DNA of 64,000 nt from Rubeoparvulum massiliense (GCF_001049895.1 NZ_CVPE01000003.1:124001-188000); one strand, 5' to 3'; positions 43,572-52,967 are shown, counted from the first letter of the stretch. The notes: generated by a model from the letters alone, not told the origin. Translations and numbers: made by a program.

Positions 43572-43718
43572 TTAGTTCAATCTGATTTCGACCGATTCAC
43601 TGTCTTTAACCCAAAAGACGTATACACCAAGATTATTCAAAGCATATTCGATTTCTCCTATAACCTTACGGTGTCCATCTATGATTCTTAATCTGGTTCT
43701 GATTGAACGGTTTACCGT
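43572..43718 (-). pseudogene. Small coding-like frame with damaged start
   Basis: Frame TVNRSIRTRLRIIDGHRKVI, GEIEYALNNLGVYVFWVKDS, ESVEIRLN. An AGGAGG stands just before an ACG where an ATG would be expected, so the start may have been lost by one base change. Basic N-terminus, acidic C-terminus. No family recognised. Confidence 0.35.
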
Positions 43719-43732
43719 AATCCTCCTCAGAA

Positions 43733-43912
43733 TTACTTTCGATTCCGAAAGTAATTGAGCACTAGGATAAGAATTACGAGGAGACTGAAGGCGATGGTTA
43801 CACCAGAATCGCCTTCTTGTCCTACTTCATTATGATATGCAGTAGCATATCCCTTACTTGAAAATAGAAATATCACGCTGAACATCATTATGGTGAGCAG
43901 AGCTTTTTTCAT
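43733..43912 (-). CDS. Small secreted/membrane protein, 59 residues
   Basis: MKKALLTIMMFSVIFLFSSK resembles a signal peptide, followed by a short polar stretch (GYATAYHNEVGQEGDSGV) and a C-terminal membrane span (AFSLLVILILVLNYF) with basic tail RNRK. ATG preceded by AAGGCGG. A 5'-truncated copy lies at 38833, upstream of sigK. No known family; too short to be a normal sortase substrate and lacks LPXTG. Confidence 0.6.
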   Translation of the reverse strand: MKKALLTIMMFSVIFLFSSKGYATAYHNEVGQEGDSGVTIAFSLLVILILVLNYFRNRK

Positions 43913-43959
43913 TCTATCAGCCGCCTTGAATGTTGGGTAGCGAAGGATAATGGTAGCTG

Positions 43960-44361
43960 CTATTCAAGGATCTCGATGCTTTTTGCAGTCACTTGTACAG
44001 GGTAGCTTTCCCGCACCTCTCCCTCAAAAATCACCATTACCTTCATGCCTTCCTTTAAATCTTCAACAGATAGCGCTTGATTCCCTTTCATAATCTTAGT
44101 ATCCTCCGTAATTGAAACAGATGCCTTATCATAGAGTTCATAGGTCTCTGTCCGTTCACTTTCACCTTCAACCATAAAGCCCATAACTTTCTTGTTTTCA
44201 TCGAGATATAGTTCTGTTATTTCCCCTCTTGCACCGATATATTCTTGCTTTGTTCCTTGATCAGTGGAGCCTGATGAATTGGAGTCCTTCGTCGTTCCAC
44301 ATCCGCTCAAGCTGATTGCTAATAAGGTAACGAATAATAGAATCAGTAACTTCTTCTTCAT
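43960..44361 (-). CDS. Small lipoprotein (DUF3221/YobA-like)
   Basis: 133 residues. Lipobox SLSGCGT after a hydrophobic signal, then a Ser/Thr-rich linker and a compact beta-rich domain: ARGEITELYLDENKKVMGFM ... VMVIFEGEVRESYPVQVTAK. This resembles the DUF3221 family of Bacillus lipoproteins. ATG at 44361; a GTG two codons earlier is possible. Function unknown. Confidence 0.7.
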   Translation of the reverse strand: MKKKLLILLFVTLLAISLSGCGTTKDSNSSGSTDQGTKQEYIGARGEITELYLDENKKVMGFMVEGESERTETYELYDKASVSITEDTKIMKGNQALSVEDLKEGMKVMVIFEGEVRESYPVQVTAKSIEILE

Positions 44362-44509
44362 CTTCACACAACCTTTCCTGAATCATCTTCCATGATATCC
44401 TTTCTATACCATTAACGGACCAGTTCAAGAGAAAGTTATGGGTTCTTCACATAGATCTAAGCAACACCATCCATGAGGAAAAAAGAGGATGGTGTTGCTT
44501 GTGCAAACA

Positions 44510-44821
44510 TTATGCACTTACATTAGCTTGTGACTTATTATTCATCGCTGCGTCAATCATAAGCAAGATTGCAGTAATAATATGAAGAACCATTCCAACA
44601 AATGGAATCCATGCTATACACGAGGTAACGATCCCAAGAATACTTCCATGCTTATTGACATTATCTTTTACAGAAAAAATAAGCGTTACAATATGCAGAA
44701 TTAGCATTAAGAATAGTGGAGTCCATAGAAGACCAACGATGATTCCAGCACCTATAATAGGAATACCTAATAATGCCTCTAATACTCCAGTAACCCACTT
44801 CAAAATTGTTGATACTTTCAT
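44510..44821 (-). CDS. Three-span membrane protein, paralogue 1
   Basis: 103 residues, three hydrophobic segments. Close paralogue of the protein at 45032-45343 (STILKWVTGVLEALLGIPII against STILKWVSGGLEAFLGIPIV). AAGGAGGTGTAAGTG precedes the ATG. Family unknown. A long hairpin at 44460-44500 follows its stop and may end the transcript. Confidence 0.72.
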   Translation of the reverse strand: MKVSTILKWVTGVLEALLGIPIIGAGIIVGLLWTPLFLMLILHIVTLIFSVKDNVNKHGSILGIVTSCIAWIPFVGMVLHIITAILLMIDAAMNNKSQANVSA

Positions 44822-44961
44822 TCACTTACACCTCCTTCCACTTATTTAGTCTTTATTTTCGATATATTCAGATGTTCCTATCCATTTTTATTATTTTATT
44901 CTATATTTGTTACCTTATTACTTTACGATTTATCAAAGTAATTGATAATCCGATTAAAAAT

Positions 44962-44993
44962 AAAAACACCCTCCTTTTTATAAAAGGAAGGCC
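44962..44993 (-). terminator. Terminator after paralogue 2
   Basis: CCTTCCTTTTATAAAAAGGAGG on the minus strand followed by T-rich GTTTTTATTTTT. Confidence 0.75.
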
Positions 44994-45031
44994 ATCTTCA
45001 TACTTTCATACTTCATCCATATTCTATTCTT

Positions 45032-45343
45032 CTACATTCTTTCTCCCTCACTATACCGATAAGCATCCACCATTAGCACAACTCCCGTAATGATATGCAT
45101 AATCATCCCTACAATGGGGATAACGCCAACACATGAAGTCACAATCCCAAGAATACTACCATGCCGATTTGTCCTTTCATTAATCGAAAAGATCAAGGTT
45201 ACAATGTGCAGCACCAACATGACAAATAGGGGAGTCCACGCAGATGAGAAGATGATTAAGCCACCTACAATCGGTATACCTAAGAACGCTTCGAGTCCAC
45301 CGGAAACCCATTTCAAAATTGTCGATACTCTGGTAACACCCAT
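45032..45343 (-). CDS. Three-span membrane protein, paralogue 2
   Basis: 103 residues with the start at the ATG behind AAAGAGGGTG (45343), which makes it exactly as long as its paralogue at 44510; the frame opens at 45364. Shared HIVTLIFSxxxxxxxHGSIL and IVTSC blocks. The pair arose by tandem duplication. Role unknown. Confidence 0.72.
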   Translation of the reverse strand: MGVTRVSTILKWVSGGLEAFLGIPIVGGLIIFSSAWTPLFVMLVLHIVTLIFSINERTNRHGSILGIVTSCVGVIPIVGMIMHIITGVVLMVDAYRYSEGERM

Positions 45344-45504
45344 GTTAACACCCTCTTTATACAAATTAAGGTTTCACTATACTATTTACTACGTAACACT
45401 TCCATATTGGTTTACATGTTCGTGATGTAATATAATTATAATATTCATCATTCAATGAGTTGATCATCTTCTACACTCAATTACATCATAATGGAGGAAC
45501 TCCA

Positions 45505-45951
45505 ATGACTTGGCAGCTTAAACGTTTTGAAGCGTTAACAGCAGATGAGTTATACAATATCTTGAAGGAACGGGTGGATGTTTTTGTTGTGGAACAGGCA
45601 TGCCCCTATCCAGAAGTTGACGGCCATGATAAGGTCGCTTATCATCTTTATCAAGAACAAAATGGAGAAATCATCGCCTATTTACGAATCTTGCCTGCCG
45701 GGAGTCCTCATCCTCACCTCTCCATTGGAAGAGTGCTTGTAAAGAAGAACTATCGTGGGCAAGGTATGGCCACAGAGTTGCTACAGCGTGCCCTCGACTT
45801 TATTCAACATGAGCTAAAAGAGACAATGGTATTCATCCAAGCCCAAGAATATCTTCAAGAATTTTATACATCATTTGGTTTCCAGCCCATCTCTGAGACC
45901 TATCTTGAGGATCATATTCCCCATCTCGATATGATATTATCAATGGAATAG
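45505..45951 (+). CDS. GNAT acetyltransferase, ElaA family
   Basis: 148 residues with VDVFVVEQACPYPEVDGHD, the ElaA signature, LSIGRVLVKKNYRGQGMATE (acetyl-CoA loop RGQGMA) and FYTSFGFQPISETYLEDHIP. GGAGGAACTCC fixes the ATG at 45505. Substrate unknown. Confidence 0.9.
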   Translation: MTWQLKRFEALTADELYNILKERVDVFVVEQACPYPEVDGHDKVAYHLYQEQNGEIIAYLRILPAGSPHPHLSIGRVLVKKNYRGQGMATELLQRALDFIQHELKETMVFIQAQEYLQEFYTSFGFQPISETYLEDHIPHLDMILSME

Positions 45952-46031
45952 GATCAATTCCATTTGCGTTTCTTCCAAAAAGTCATTACAATTATTGAAT
46001 AGTTAAACTTATCTGAAAAAGGAGAGGCAAT

Positions 46032-46535
46032 ATGCTAATACGTACCATTCAACCTGATGAGTTCATTGAATACGCTTATTTAATCCAGTGCTTGGAGGCA
46101 GAAACGGATTATTTGAAATATGGCGCCTATGAACGAAATTGTACACCAAAAAGAGCTGAACGGCGTGTTACCTCACTACTTAATGAACCAAACTCTACGA
46201 TCTTTGTCGTGGAAGATGAAGGTGACCTCGTTGGCCATCTTACCGTATTTGGGAAGATGGCTCCCCGTGCCAAGCATTGTGCCACCATCGTGATGGGCAT
46301 CCTGCAAGAACATTGGGGAGAAGGGTTGGGATATGAGCTTCTCAAACAAACTGAACTTTGGGCCCGTGAGCGTCAATTAACCCGCTTAGAAGCCATGGTC
46401 ATGACCCACAATCAGCGAGCTGTTGCCCTCTTTCAAAAGGCAGGATTTAAAGCAGAGGGTGTTCGACAATACTCCCTCTTTATCAATGGTAATTATGTGG
46501 ATGAATATTACATGGCAAAAGTGATACAATACTAG
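46032..46535 (+). CDS. GNAT acetyltransferase
   Basis: 167 residues. IVMGILQEHWGEGLGYELLK holds the acetyl-CoA loop, followed by ARERQLTRLEAMVMTHNQRA and FQKAGFKAEGVRQYS as in the YkkB/RimI-like group. AAAAAGGAGAGGCAAT precedes the ATG. Substrate unknown; the two GNAT genes are adjacent but not homologous in sequence. Confidence 0.88.
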   Translation: MLIRTIQPDEFIEYAYLIQCLEAETDYLKYGAYERNCTPKRAERRVTSLLNEPNSTIFVVEDEGDLVGHLTVFGKMAPRAKHCATIVMGILQEHWGEGLGYELLKQTELWARERQLTRLEAMVMTHNQRAVALFQKAGFKAEGVRQYSLFINGNYVDEYYMAKVIQY

Positions 46536-46621
46536 GTTTCCTTGTCTACTCATACTTCCTTCTCTTTGCATATGCTATTAATAGAAAGAGCGTTTGAAAT
46601 AGCAAAGAGAGGATGTTCAAT

Positions 46622-47191
46622 ATGAAAAAGAGGACACCACTTCTCTGTATCGATGCAGGTCATGGTGGCAAAGACCATGGCGGTGGTAGCAACCAGTATT
46701 TTCTTGAAAAAGAGCTAAATCTCAAGATCTCTCTCTACCAGGCCAAGCGCTGTGAGCAATTAAAGATTGAGTACGATTTAACCAGAAAGTCGGATCAGTA
46801 CCTCACTCCCCATCATCGTGCCAAATTAGTTAGAAACAGCGGTGCTCGCTACTGTTTCTCCAACCATGTTAACCGTGGCGGTGGTAAGGGGGCTGAAGTG
46901 ATCCATAGCCTATATGATACGACCACGCTTCCTCATCTAATTATGGATGAACTGGTACAGGTGGGGATGAAGAAACGACGTGTCTTCACCCGACACCTTC
47001 CCGGTCAGCCTAATCGCGATTACTATTTTATGCATCGTGATACTGGACATGTGGCTGTCCAGATTATTGAATACGGATTTGCAGATCATCCCTCAGATAC
47101 CCAGTTCCTCCTCAACCACTGGCAACCGCTTGCCGAAGCCCCGCTTAAAGCTCTCTGCCAATTCCTCCATCTCTCCTATTACCCTCCATAA
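46622..47191 (+). CDS. N-acetylmuramoyl-L-alanine amidase (Amidase_3), no signal peptide
   Basis: Zinc amidase that cuts the glycan-peptide bond of peptidoglycan. Zinc and catalytic residues are all present: CIDAGHGGKDHG (His), FLEKELNL (Glu), YCFSNHVNRG (His) and IIEYGFADHPSD (Glu). 189 residues starting at the ATG at 46622 behind GAGAGGATG. There is no signal peptide, anchor or wall-binding domain, as in phage endolysins that rely on a holin. Its 3' end overlaps the convergent giant gene by 13 bases. Confidence 0.88.
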   Translation: MKKRTPLLCIDAGHGGKDHGGGSNQYFLEKELNLKISLYQAKRCEQLKIEYDLTRKSDQYLTPHHRAKLVRNSGARYCFSNHVNRGGGKGAEVIHSLYDTTTLPHLIMDELVQVGMKKRRVFTRHLPGQPNRDYYFMHRDTGHVAVQIIEYGFADHPSDTQFLLNHWQPLAEAPLKALCQFLHLSYYPP

Positions 47192-50100
47192 TCTCTTTTT
47201 TTCTTTTGTCTTTGCCATTCATAGAAGCTTGCTCCCACCACGAGAATGAAGCCAGCCATCAGAAGATAAGCCCACCAAGGTAATCTACCCCAGAACGGTT
47301 CTGTCTGGATAAAGAGATTAAGCATCAATACTACACTACCCACAAAAAAGTATGATTTCGTCCGCGAATACAGCCCTACCAGAATGGATAGCAACGCTAA
47401 CCCTCCCAAAAGGAGTGCATCTGACAGCGTATCACTCTGAAGAGTATCCAGCAGTAGAATGATGGCAATCACCATAAGAAGAGCGAGCTGTATTTTCTGC
47501 ATGATCTTTTGATGGTGTGACCAGATTTTTTTACTTAGTACAATTTGCAGTACTAACCAAGGTAGTGTATAGAGCTCTGTTTGTATCACCACTGGGATCT
47601 GAAGATTCCCTAAAAGTACATAATACGGATAGAGGAGACTGAGTCCAGCTATGGTTGTCATGATTTTTTGAGCCAATGGCTGCGACCAACGGGGAATCTG
47701 CAAGAATAGTGCTCCTACTAGAAGCGTGGGTGTGAGAAGCTGAAGAAGTAGACTGGCATCCGCATCCACCTCATTAAGAGTGGTAGCAAGATAGAGCAAA
47801 CTAAAGAAGGTATACCAATCAAGGCGTGGCAACTTCCCAGCTTCAAACTGGACGAGATAGGTATAGAGATATTTCCCTGCTCCCACGAATCCGAGAAAAA
47901 GAGCATAGCCAATCCATAGCGTGACTTGAGAAGAAAATGCTTGCGACTCTAACCAATAGCTCAGCATCAGCGCCAATGGAAATGCATTGAATATATCTAG
48001 TTTTCTCCCATGTAAAAAACGCAGGATAAAAATGGTATAACCCAGGGAAAGAAGACCCGCCCACCAGGTAGCTGGAGACATGCTCCCATTCCAGATCATC
48101 AAACCGAAGAATGAGAATGGGATTAAGTAGATTTCTGTACGACGTCGCCAGGGCCCCTTCATGAAGAACCACGTCAATCCTAGAACCAGAGAGGTAAGCG
48201 GAAATATCCACGCTTCATCCATCTGTAGGTCATAATACATCACAGTGGTTAGCAACAAGATGGGAACCATGGTGAATGCCCCATATAAGAAGAAATAGCC
48301 GCTAAAGATTCCTTGGGCTCTCCATAAGCTATATAGATAGACACCTAGAGGTATGAGATACACTCTCGGATGAAAGGGAGCAAAGGCAAACAGGATCAGG
48401 GTCAATAAGATAATAATGGGCTGAATTACATGGACCAAGCCAAAGAAATACCGCCTTAGCTCAGGATACTTTTTCTCTCCTATCCACTCGATGAGCAGTA
48501 GAAACACCGGCAAAAATAGTACTCCGAAAACAGCTTCATCCTGAACTAGATTCAGCACAGCTAGAAGTGAAATATAAAAGCAAAGGGCAGTCATCGATAC
48601 AAGATTCCAAAGTGGCTGATAACGTGTTACCTGAACCAAGGAGGTATAGACGAAGCATCCGAGCAATAGGATCCCTGTACGAATATACCCGTCTTCCACA
48701 ACCAAATGATTCATTTCATAAGCGAAGAGGCCGCGAAGGATCAACAGAAGTGACATGGTATAGCTAAGCTGACCAGCATAAAATGTGTTCCTTGCTAAAG
48801 CTCCCTGTTTAAGCCTTCTCCATCCCCATTGAACCATGAATAAGATCAGACCTATAATAGCGAAATGACTTGGTATACGAAGATATGCAGTATAAAAAGG
48901 CCATATATCTCTCGCCTGAAGGCTCAAATAAATCGACCAGAAGCCAAGCAGCCAAGTTAATGGATTCATGACAAGCCCGATCTTGCGTAGACTCCCCTCT
49001 TGAGCTTGGACAAGCCTCCCCCATACCCCACCATAGGCGAAGAGTAGAATGGGCAAGGTGAACCACTTCTCATTGAAGAATGCCAGTACAATGGCTCCTA
49101 GCATCACGATGAGCGCCACAGCAAGACTGCTTTCTTTGATCGGCATCGTCCAACGATGCATATTCCTCATAGAGAATACCCAGAAGATGAGGAAAGCATA
49201 GAGGAAGAGAAAGAGTTCCAGCCATTCTTGCGGATAGATACTCAGTAGCAGATTATAGACCTGATATCCCGAAACAAAGAGAAAAATCGAAGTGAGATAG
49301 GCGAAAAAGGATTTTCTCGTTAGATTGGTGAGCAAGAGATAATTCAGCGTCAAGGCGAGATAAGCGAGCAGCAGTAATGTTGACGAATGCTCATAACGTA
49401 GTAAGAAGCCCTGCACACTGATATAAATAAAAGCAAAGAAGGAGACTACCGCACTCGTATAATGGAAGAGACGCTTCAAAAAGCCCTCCTCAAAGATCCG
49501 CTCGAAGTAGAGATAGAGAATCCCCACCAGCGAGAAGAGCAAAAAGTCCAAATGCTGAAGAGCGGTATGCTCAATCAATTGATATAGTCCATAGGCCAGC
49601 AACAGAATAAAGACAAAGCTATATTCCTTCCTTTGGTAGACGAAGATCATCCACATATAGAGAAATGCAGTGAGGATCACATTCACACTATAAAAAACAG
49701 GGCTGTTAAACAGCATGAGCATGAGTAAGGTGCTGATCACCAGATTCATCTGGGCAAAAGCAGGTAGCTCCTTCGTGAAGAGTGGCATCCTTCCCTGCTT
49801 GCCATAACGATAATAGAGATAGAGTAATAGACCATTAAACAGAATCATCCCAAAATAGAAGGCATCTAAGGGTAATTGAGTTCCCATTAAGATGAAAGCG
49901 AAGAGTAGCGTTAAAGTAAGGTAGGAAAACCAGACAAAGATCCGGGAATTATACCTTCTAGCTAGATAGAAATAGATAGGTAGACACACAAGAGCGCTCA
50001 ATGCCCCGAACCAAAATTTCCCTCCGCCAAATAAAGAGAGCCATTCCCCCAGCAGTCGATAGTACCCGATGGAGAGAAAGAAAATGGGAACGAACAGACC

Positions 50101-50595
50101 TCCCAGTACCAAGAAAGCAAATGAGGTTTTCTTAATCTGCAAAAATCGTTGGGATACCCAACTAATAATGAAAAAGAATAGCGCCACGATGGCGTTGAAG
50201 CTCGTCTTGACCCCTGGACTATAACGCTCCCAATTATTCGTTGCAACAAATAACCCACTGATCAAGATCATGAGTACACCCATGATCAGGGACCAGGTAA
50301 TCTTTTGCTCCCGTACCTCTTCAGGTGTTTTTTTCTTTACGAGGACTCTCTTCTCAGGCAATTTTACATTGCCACTTGTAATTTTACTTTTATCATCAAT
50401 TTTTTGTCCATCTGTGGAGGACTGAACCTCCCTTTCTTCCCCACTCTCAAGGGTCTGCTCCTTCTGATCCCGTTGATAGCGCCGATACCCTTCAGCTACG
50501 CGCGTATATATATCTTGACTAATATAATTGGCTTTAATCAGTTGCCGTAACTGGCGGATAAATAAGTCTTGCTCCTCCTGCTTTCTATCTCCCAT
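47179..50595 (-). CDS. Giant multi-span membrane protein, DUF2157-like
   Basis: 1138 residues. Cytoplasmic N-terminus of about 110 residues (LFIRQLRQLIKANYISQDIY) rich in charge, then about 30 or more hydrophobic segments without clear loops, similar in layout to DUF2157 predicted membrane proteins. YFYLARRYNSRIFVWFSYLT and LLPLLM-like segments recur but no catalytic motif is visible. AAAGGTGAGGAC precedes the ATG. Function unknown. Confidence 0.8.
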   Translation of the reverse strand: MGDRKQEEQDLFIRQLRQLIKANYISQDIYTRVAEGYRRYQRDQKEQTLESGEEREVQSSTDGQKIDDKSKITSGNVKLPEKRVLVKKKTPEEVREQKITWSLIMGVLMILISGLFVATNNWERYSPGVKTSFNAIVALFFFIISWVSQRFLQIKKTSFAFLVLGGLFVPIFFLSIGYYRLLGEWLSLFGGGKFWFGALSALVCLPIYFYLARRYNSRIFVWFSYLTLTLLFAFILMGTQLPLDAFYFGMILFNGLLLYLYYRYGKQGRMPLFTKELPAFAQMNLVISTLLMLMLFNSPVFYSVNVILTAFLYMWMIFVYQRKEYSFVFILLLAYGLYQLIEHTALQHLDFLLFSLVGILYLYFERIFEEGFLKRLFHYTSAVVSFFAFIYISVQGFLLRYEHSSTLLLLAYLALTLNYLLLTNLTRKSFFAYLTSIFLFVSGYQVYNLLLSIYPQEWLELFLFLYAFLIFWVFSMRNMHRWTMPIKESSLAVALIVMLGAIVLAFFNEKWFTLPILLFAYGGVWGRLVQAQEGSLRKIGLVMNPLTWLLGFWSIYLSLQARDIWPFYTAYLRIPSHFAIIGLILFMVQWGWRRLKQGALARNTFYAGQLSYTMSLLLILRGLFAYEMNHLVVEDGYIRTGILLLGCFVYTSLVQVTRYQPLWNLVSMTALCFYISLLAVLNLVQDEAVFGVLFLPVFLLLIEWIGEKKYPELRRYFFGLVHVIQPIIILLTLILFAFAPFHPRVYLIPLGVYLYSLWRAQGIFSGYFFLYGAFTMVPILLLTTVMYYDLQMDEAWIFPLTSLVLGLTWFFMKGPWRRRTEIYLIPFSFFGLMIWNGSMSPATWWAGLLSLGYTIFILRFLHGRKLDIFNAFPLALMLSYWLESQAFSSQVTLWIGYALFLGFVGAGKYLYTYLVQFEAGKLPRLDWYTFFSLLYLATTLNEVDADASLLLQLLTPTLLVGALFLQIPRWSQPLAQKIMTTIAGLSLLYPYYVLLGNLQIPVVIQTELYTLPWLVLQIVLSKKIWSHHQKIMQKIQLALLMVIAIILLLDTLQSDTLSDALLLGGLALLSILVGLYSRTKSYFFVGSVVLMLNLFIQTEPFWGRLPWWAYLLMAGFILVVGASFYEWQRQKKKRDYGG

Positions 50596-50776
50596 GTCCT
50601 CACCTTTTCCTTGTTCACAAATCCGTCATCATTATAGATTTAACGCTTCCAATACATTATCTGTATTTTAAACTATATTATAACATGTATATCTGTTTAT
50701 GGTTGAAAGTATCAAGCAAAAATTAAAGTGCGTATAACATGCTTACAGCTTAACGGAGGTGAATGAAAATCCTGAT

Positions 50777-50805
50777 TTGACATAAAATTGAAATAGATTT
50801 ATACA
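50777..50805 (+). promoter_or_regulatory. Sigma-A promoter of the EamA transporter gene
   Basis: TTGACA, 17-base spacer, TATACA: close to the vegetative consensus. It implies a leader of about 125 bases before the ATG at 50938, with no recognised riboswitch. The rest of 50596-50776 shows nothing else. Confidence 0.65.
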
Positions 50806-50937
50806 ACACAAGCCGACTCTCTTGTCGTATAATGGGTTTTGTTACTTGTCCACAGTACTAGCATTGAGTGAACAAACTATTTCCAATTGGGCAAGAGCAA
50901 TGATAGCTGCAAAAATCTACAACAAGGAGAGGGAACC

Positions 50938-51846
50938 ATGTGGTTTATATTTTCACTTTTAACAGCCTTAGCATGGGGCGGTGCTGATTTATTTTATAAA
51001 AAAGGCACAGATAGCAATGACCGTTACAGCCATCTCAAGATTGTAACCATGGTTGGTTTGGTCATGGGTCTTCACGCAACCGTCTATATGCTTATCAAAG
51101 GATTAACCTTTGAGCCATTTGATCTTATTCGGTATTTACCTGTCTCAGCCCTTTACATATTGTCAATGACCATTGGCTATATTGGTTTGAGATATATTGA
51201 ACTTTCCATTGCCTCCCCTGTACAGAACTCTTCAGGTGCTGTAACCGCAATCTTATTATTTCTCTTTTTTCCACAGGATTTAGGTGTTCTTGACGTTTCA
51301 GGGGTTGTGATTATTACCTTAGGTGTAATTGGCCTTGCAGTATTGGAGAAGCAAGCAGAAACGGAAGCACTTAAGCTAAGTAATACGCAGATTGATAAAA
51401 AATATCAGATTAGCTTCTTAGCTATCACCTTCCCGATTCTTTATGCCTTTATCGATGGACTTGGAACCTTTGCTGATGGGATTTATCTTGATGAGATGAA
51501 GCTGATCAGTGAAGATGCTGCACTGATCGCTTATGAATATACCTTCCTCATCTGTGCTGTTGCATCCATCATCTATTTGAAGGGAATTAAAAAAGTACCC
51601 TTTGCCATCTTTAAAGAACGTGACAAAGGGCTTGCTGCTATCTTAGAAACAGCAGGACAGTTCTTCTATGTATTTGCCATGGCGAAGAACGCCATCATCG
51701 CGGCACCACTCATTGCATCCTATAGCTTCTTTTCCGTCATCCTATCACGGATCTTCCTGAAGGAGAAGTTGAGCATCAAGCATTATATTATTATCGGGTT
51801 TGTCCTCTTCGGGATCGCCTTGCTCGGGATTGCAGATGAACTATAA
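50938..51846 (+). CDS. EamA/DMT-family transporter
   Basis: 302 residues, ten membrane segments in two EamA repeats; FSLLTALAWGGADLFYKKGT at the start and SYSFFSVILSRIFLKEKLSI in the second repeat are typical. Exports or imports a small metabolite, identity unknown. AACAAGGAGAGGGAACC marks the ATG at 50938; the frame opens at 50887. Confidence 0.9.
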   Translation: MWFIFSLLTALAWGGADLFYKKGTDSNDRYSHLKIVTMVGLVMGLHATVYMLIKGLTFEPFDLIRYLPVSALYILSMTIGYIGLRYIELSIASPVQNSSGAVTAILLFLFFPQDLGVLDVSGVVIITLGVIGLAVLEKQAETEALKLSNTQIDKKYQISFLAITFPILYAFIDGLGTFADGIYLDEMKLISEDAALIAYEYTFLICAVASIIYLKGIKKVPFAIFKERDKGLAAILETAGQFFYVFAMAKNAIIAAPLIASYSFFSVILSRIFLKEKLSIKHYIIIGFVLFGIALLGIADEL

Positions 51847-51870
51847 GGAAAACTGATTTACAACATATTT

Positions 51871-51903
51871 TGAGGTCTGCCCGTGAAGGACAGACCTCAT
51901 TAT
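51871..51903. terminator. Terminator between the EamA and DCC genes
   Basis: TGAGGTCTGCCC / GGACAGACCTCA stem, then a T-rich stretch on the plus strand; lies between convergent genes. Confidence 0.75.
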
Positions 51904-51939
51904 TATTATCAAGGAATTATTAGTATCAAGAAGGCTTCA

Positions 51940-52380
51940 TCACCGACACTGATTCACTTTTTTACGATAATTTCCCTCTTCGATTCCACAGGATTCATCA
52001 CATGCTCCAACTGGAACAATCCTTCGTTTTTTCGCAACATAATGATATACATAGGAGCCTAAGCCTGTGAACTGTGCAAGCTTCAAGAATGGCCAGAATA
52101 GCCATAGGAGCGGGATTCGTGCAACAATGGCGGCGATGGCTCGGATATCCGAAACATAGGTATTATTTCGAACCTTCTTGGTATACATCCGAGTCTCTAA
52201 TGCTGCAAAGGGGATGGGGATTCTTTGAACAGCGGCTTGATCTCGTATAGAAACCCAAGTGAGCAAGCGGAGACGATCCATTTTTTCGAGACGCTGACGG
52301 ATCGCTGTACACATGGGACACCAGCCATCATAATAGACCTCCAGCTTGAATGCATGTTGCCATCTTTTCAAGAGACTCAT
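51940..52380 (-). CDS. Thiol-disulfide oxidoreductase, DCC family (DUF393)
   Basis: 146 residues. YYDGWCPMCTAIRQRLEKMD gives the DxxCPxC motif that names the family; the later SDIRAIAAIVARIPLLWLFW with a hydrophobic stretch is typical. Redox role presumed. ATG at 52380 behind GAGGGGAG; a GTG three codons upstream is less likely. C-terminus has an added Cys pair (VGACDESCG). Confidence 0.85.
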   Translation of the reverse strand: MSLLKRWQHAFKLEVYYDGWCPMCTAIRQRLEKMDRLRLLTWVSIRDQAAVQRIPIPFAALETRMYTKKVRNNTYVSDIRAIAAIVARIPLLWLFWPFLKLAQFTGLGSYVYHYVAKKRRIVPVGACDESCGIEEGNYRKKVNQCR

Positions 52381-52397
52381 CTTAACCACACTCCCCT

Positions 52398-52634
52398 CTC
52401 GCTTGTACGCTTACAAAACATCCTTGTTATTCCAAATTTGAAAATAATATTGATCTTACAGCAATTGTATTTGATAATGATATTCCTAAATTTTTTATGG
52501 CGACGTTCCATCGAGCAAGAAGCTTTGCTGCGACATGTGAGATAGTCCCACCTCATCAAATTCTAAATCAAAATGATCTTTGGACCTTCTTTGTTATTAG
52601 TATCTGCCTCAATGATACCAAACCCCTGCTTTAA
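52398..52634 (+). pseudogene. Coding-like open stretch without start
   Basis: Open for about 79 codons (DLTAIVFDNDIPKFFMATFH, ARSFAATCEIVPPHQILNQN) with no start or ribosome site. Family not recognised. May be a gene relic or chance. Confidence 0.25.
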
Positions 52635-52682
52635 GTTCAGGTTCAGCAAATTCCGCTACTTACTTATTACATTGGTACGAAT

Positions 52683-52900
52683 CATCTGATAGCCTTATTC
52701 TCTACAGTAGTGATATTGATATACCATTGACTGTATACCAATTCCCCGTTGCCACTACGATGAATGGACTCCTCATAATCAATCTTATATCCCACAACCA
52801 TATGGCCTTCTATTACTACTAGCATTAAAAGATTCTTTGTTTCCAATAGCTCACTATGGAATTGCTCGTGATTATCTAAACCATTAATCTCTAATTAATC
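52683..52900 (-). pseudogene. Possible acetyltransferase relic
   Basis: Minus frame NLLMLVVIEGHMVVGYKIDY followed by EESIHRSGNGELVYSQWYIN, ending before any acetyl-CoA loop. The first part resembles the central strand of GNAT proteins (xxVVGYKxxYE). No start. Treated as a relic with low confidence. Confidence 0.3.
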
Positions 52901-52967
52901 ACATATTAAAAGCTATATTCAAAAAAAGTTTGGATGATCGATGTTTTGTCAATTTAGAGGCAAAGCC

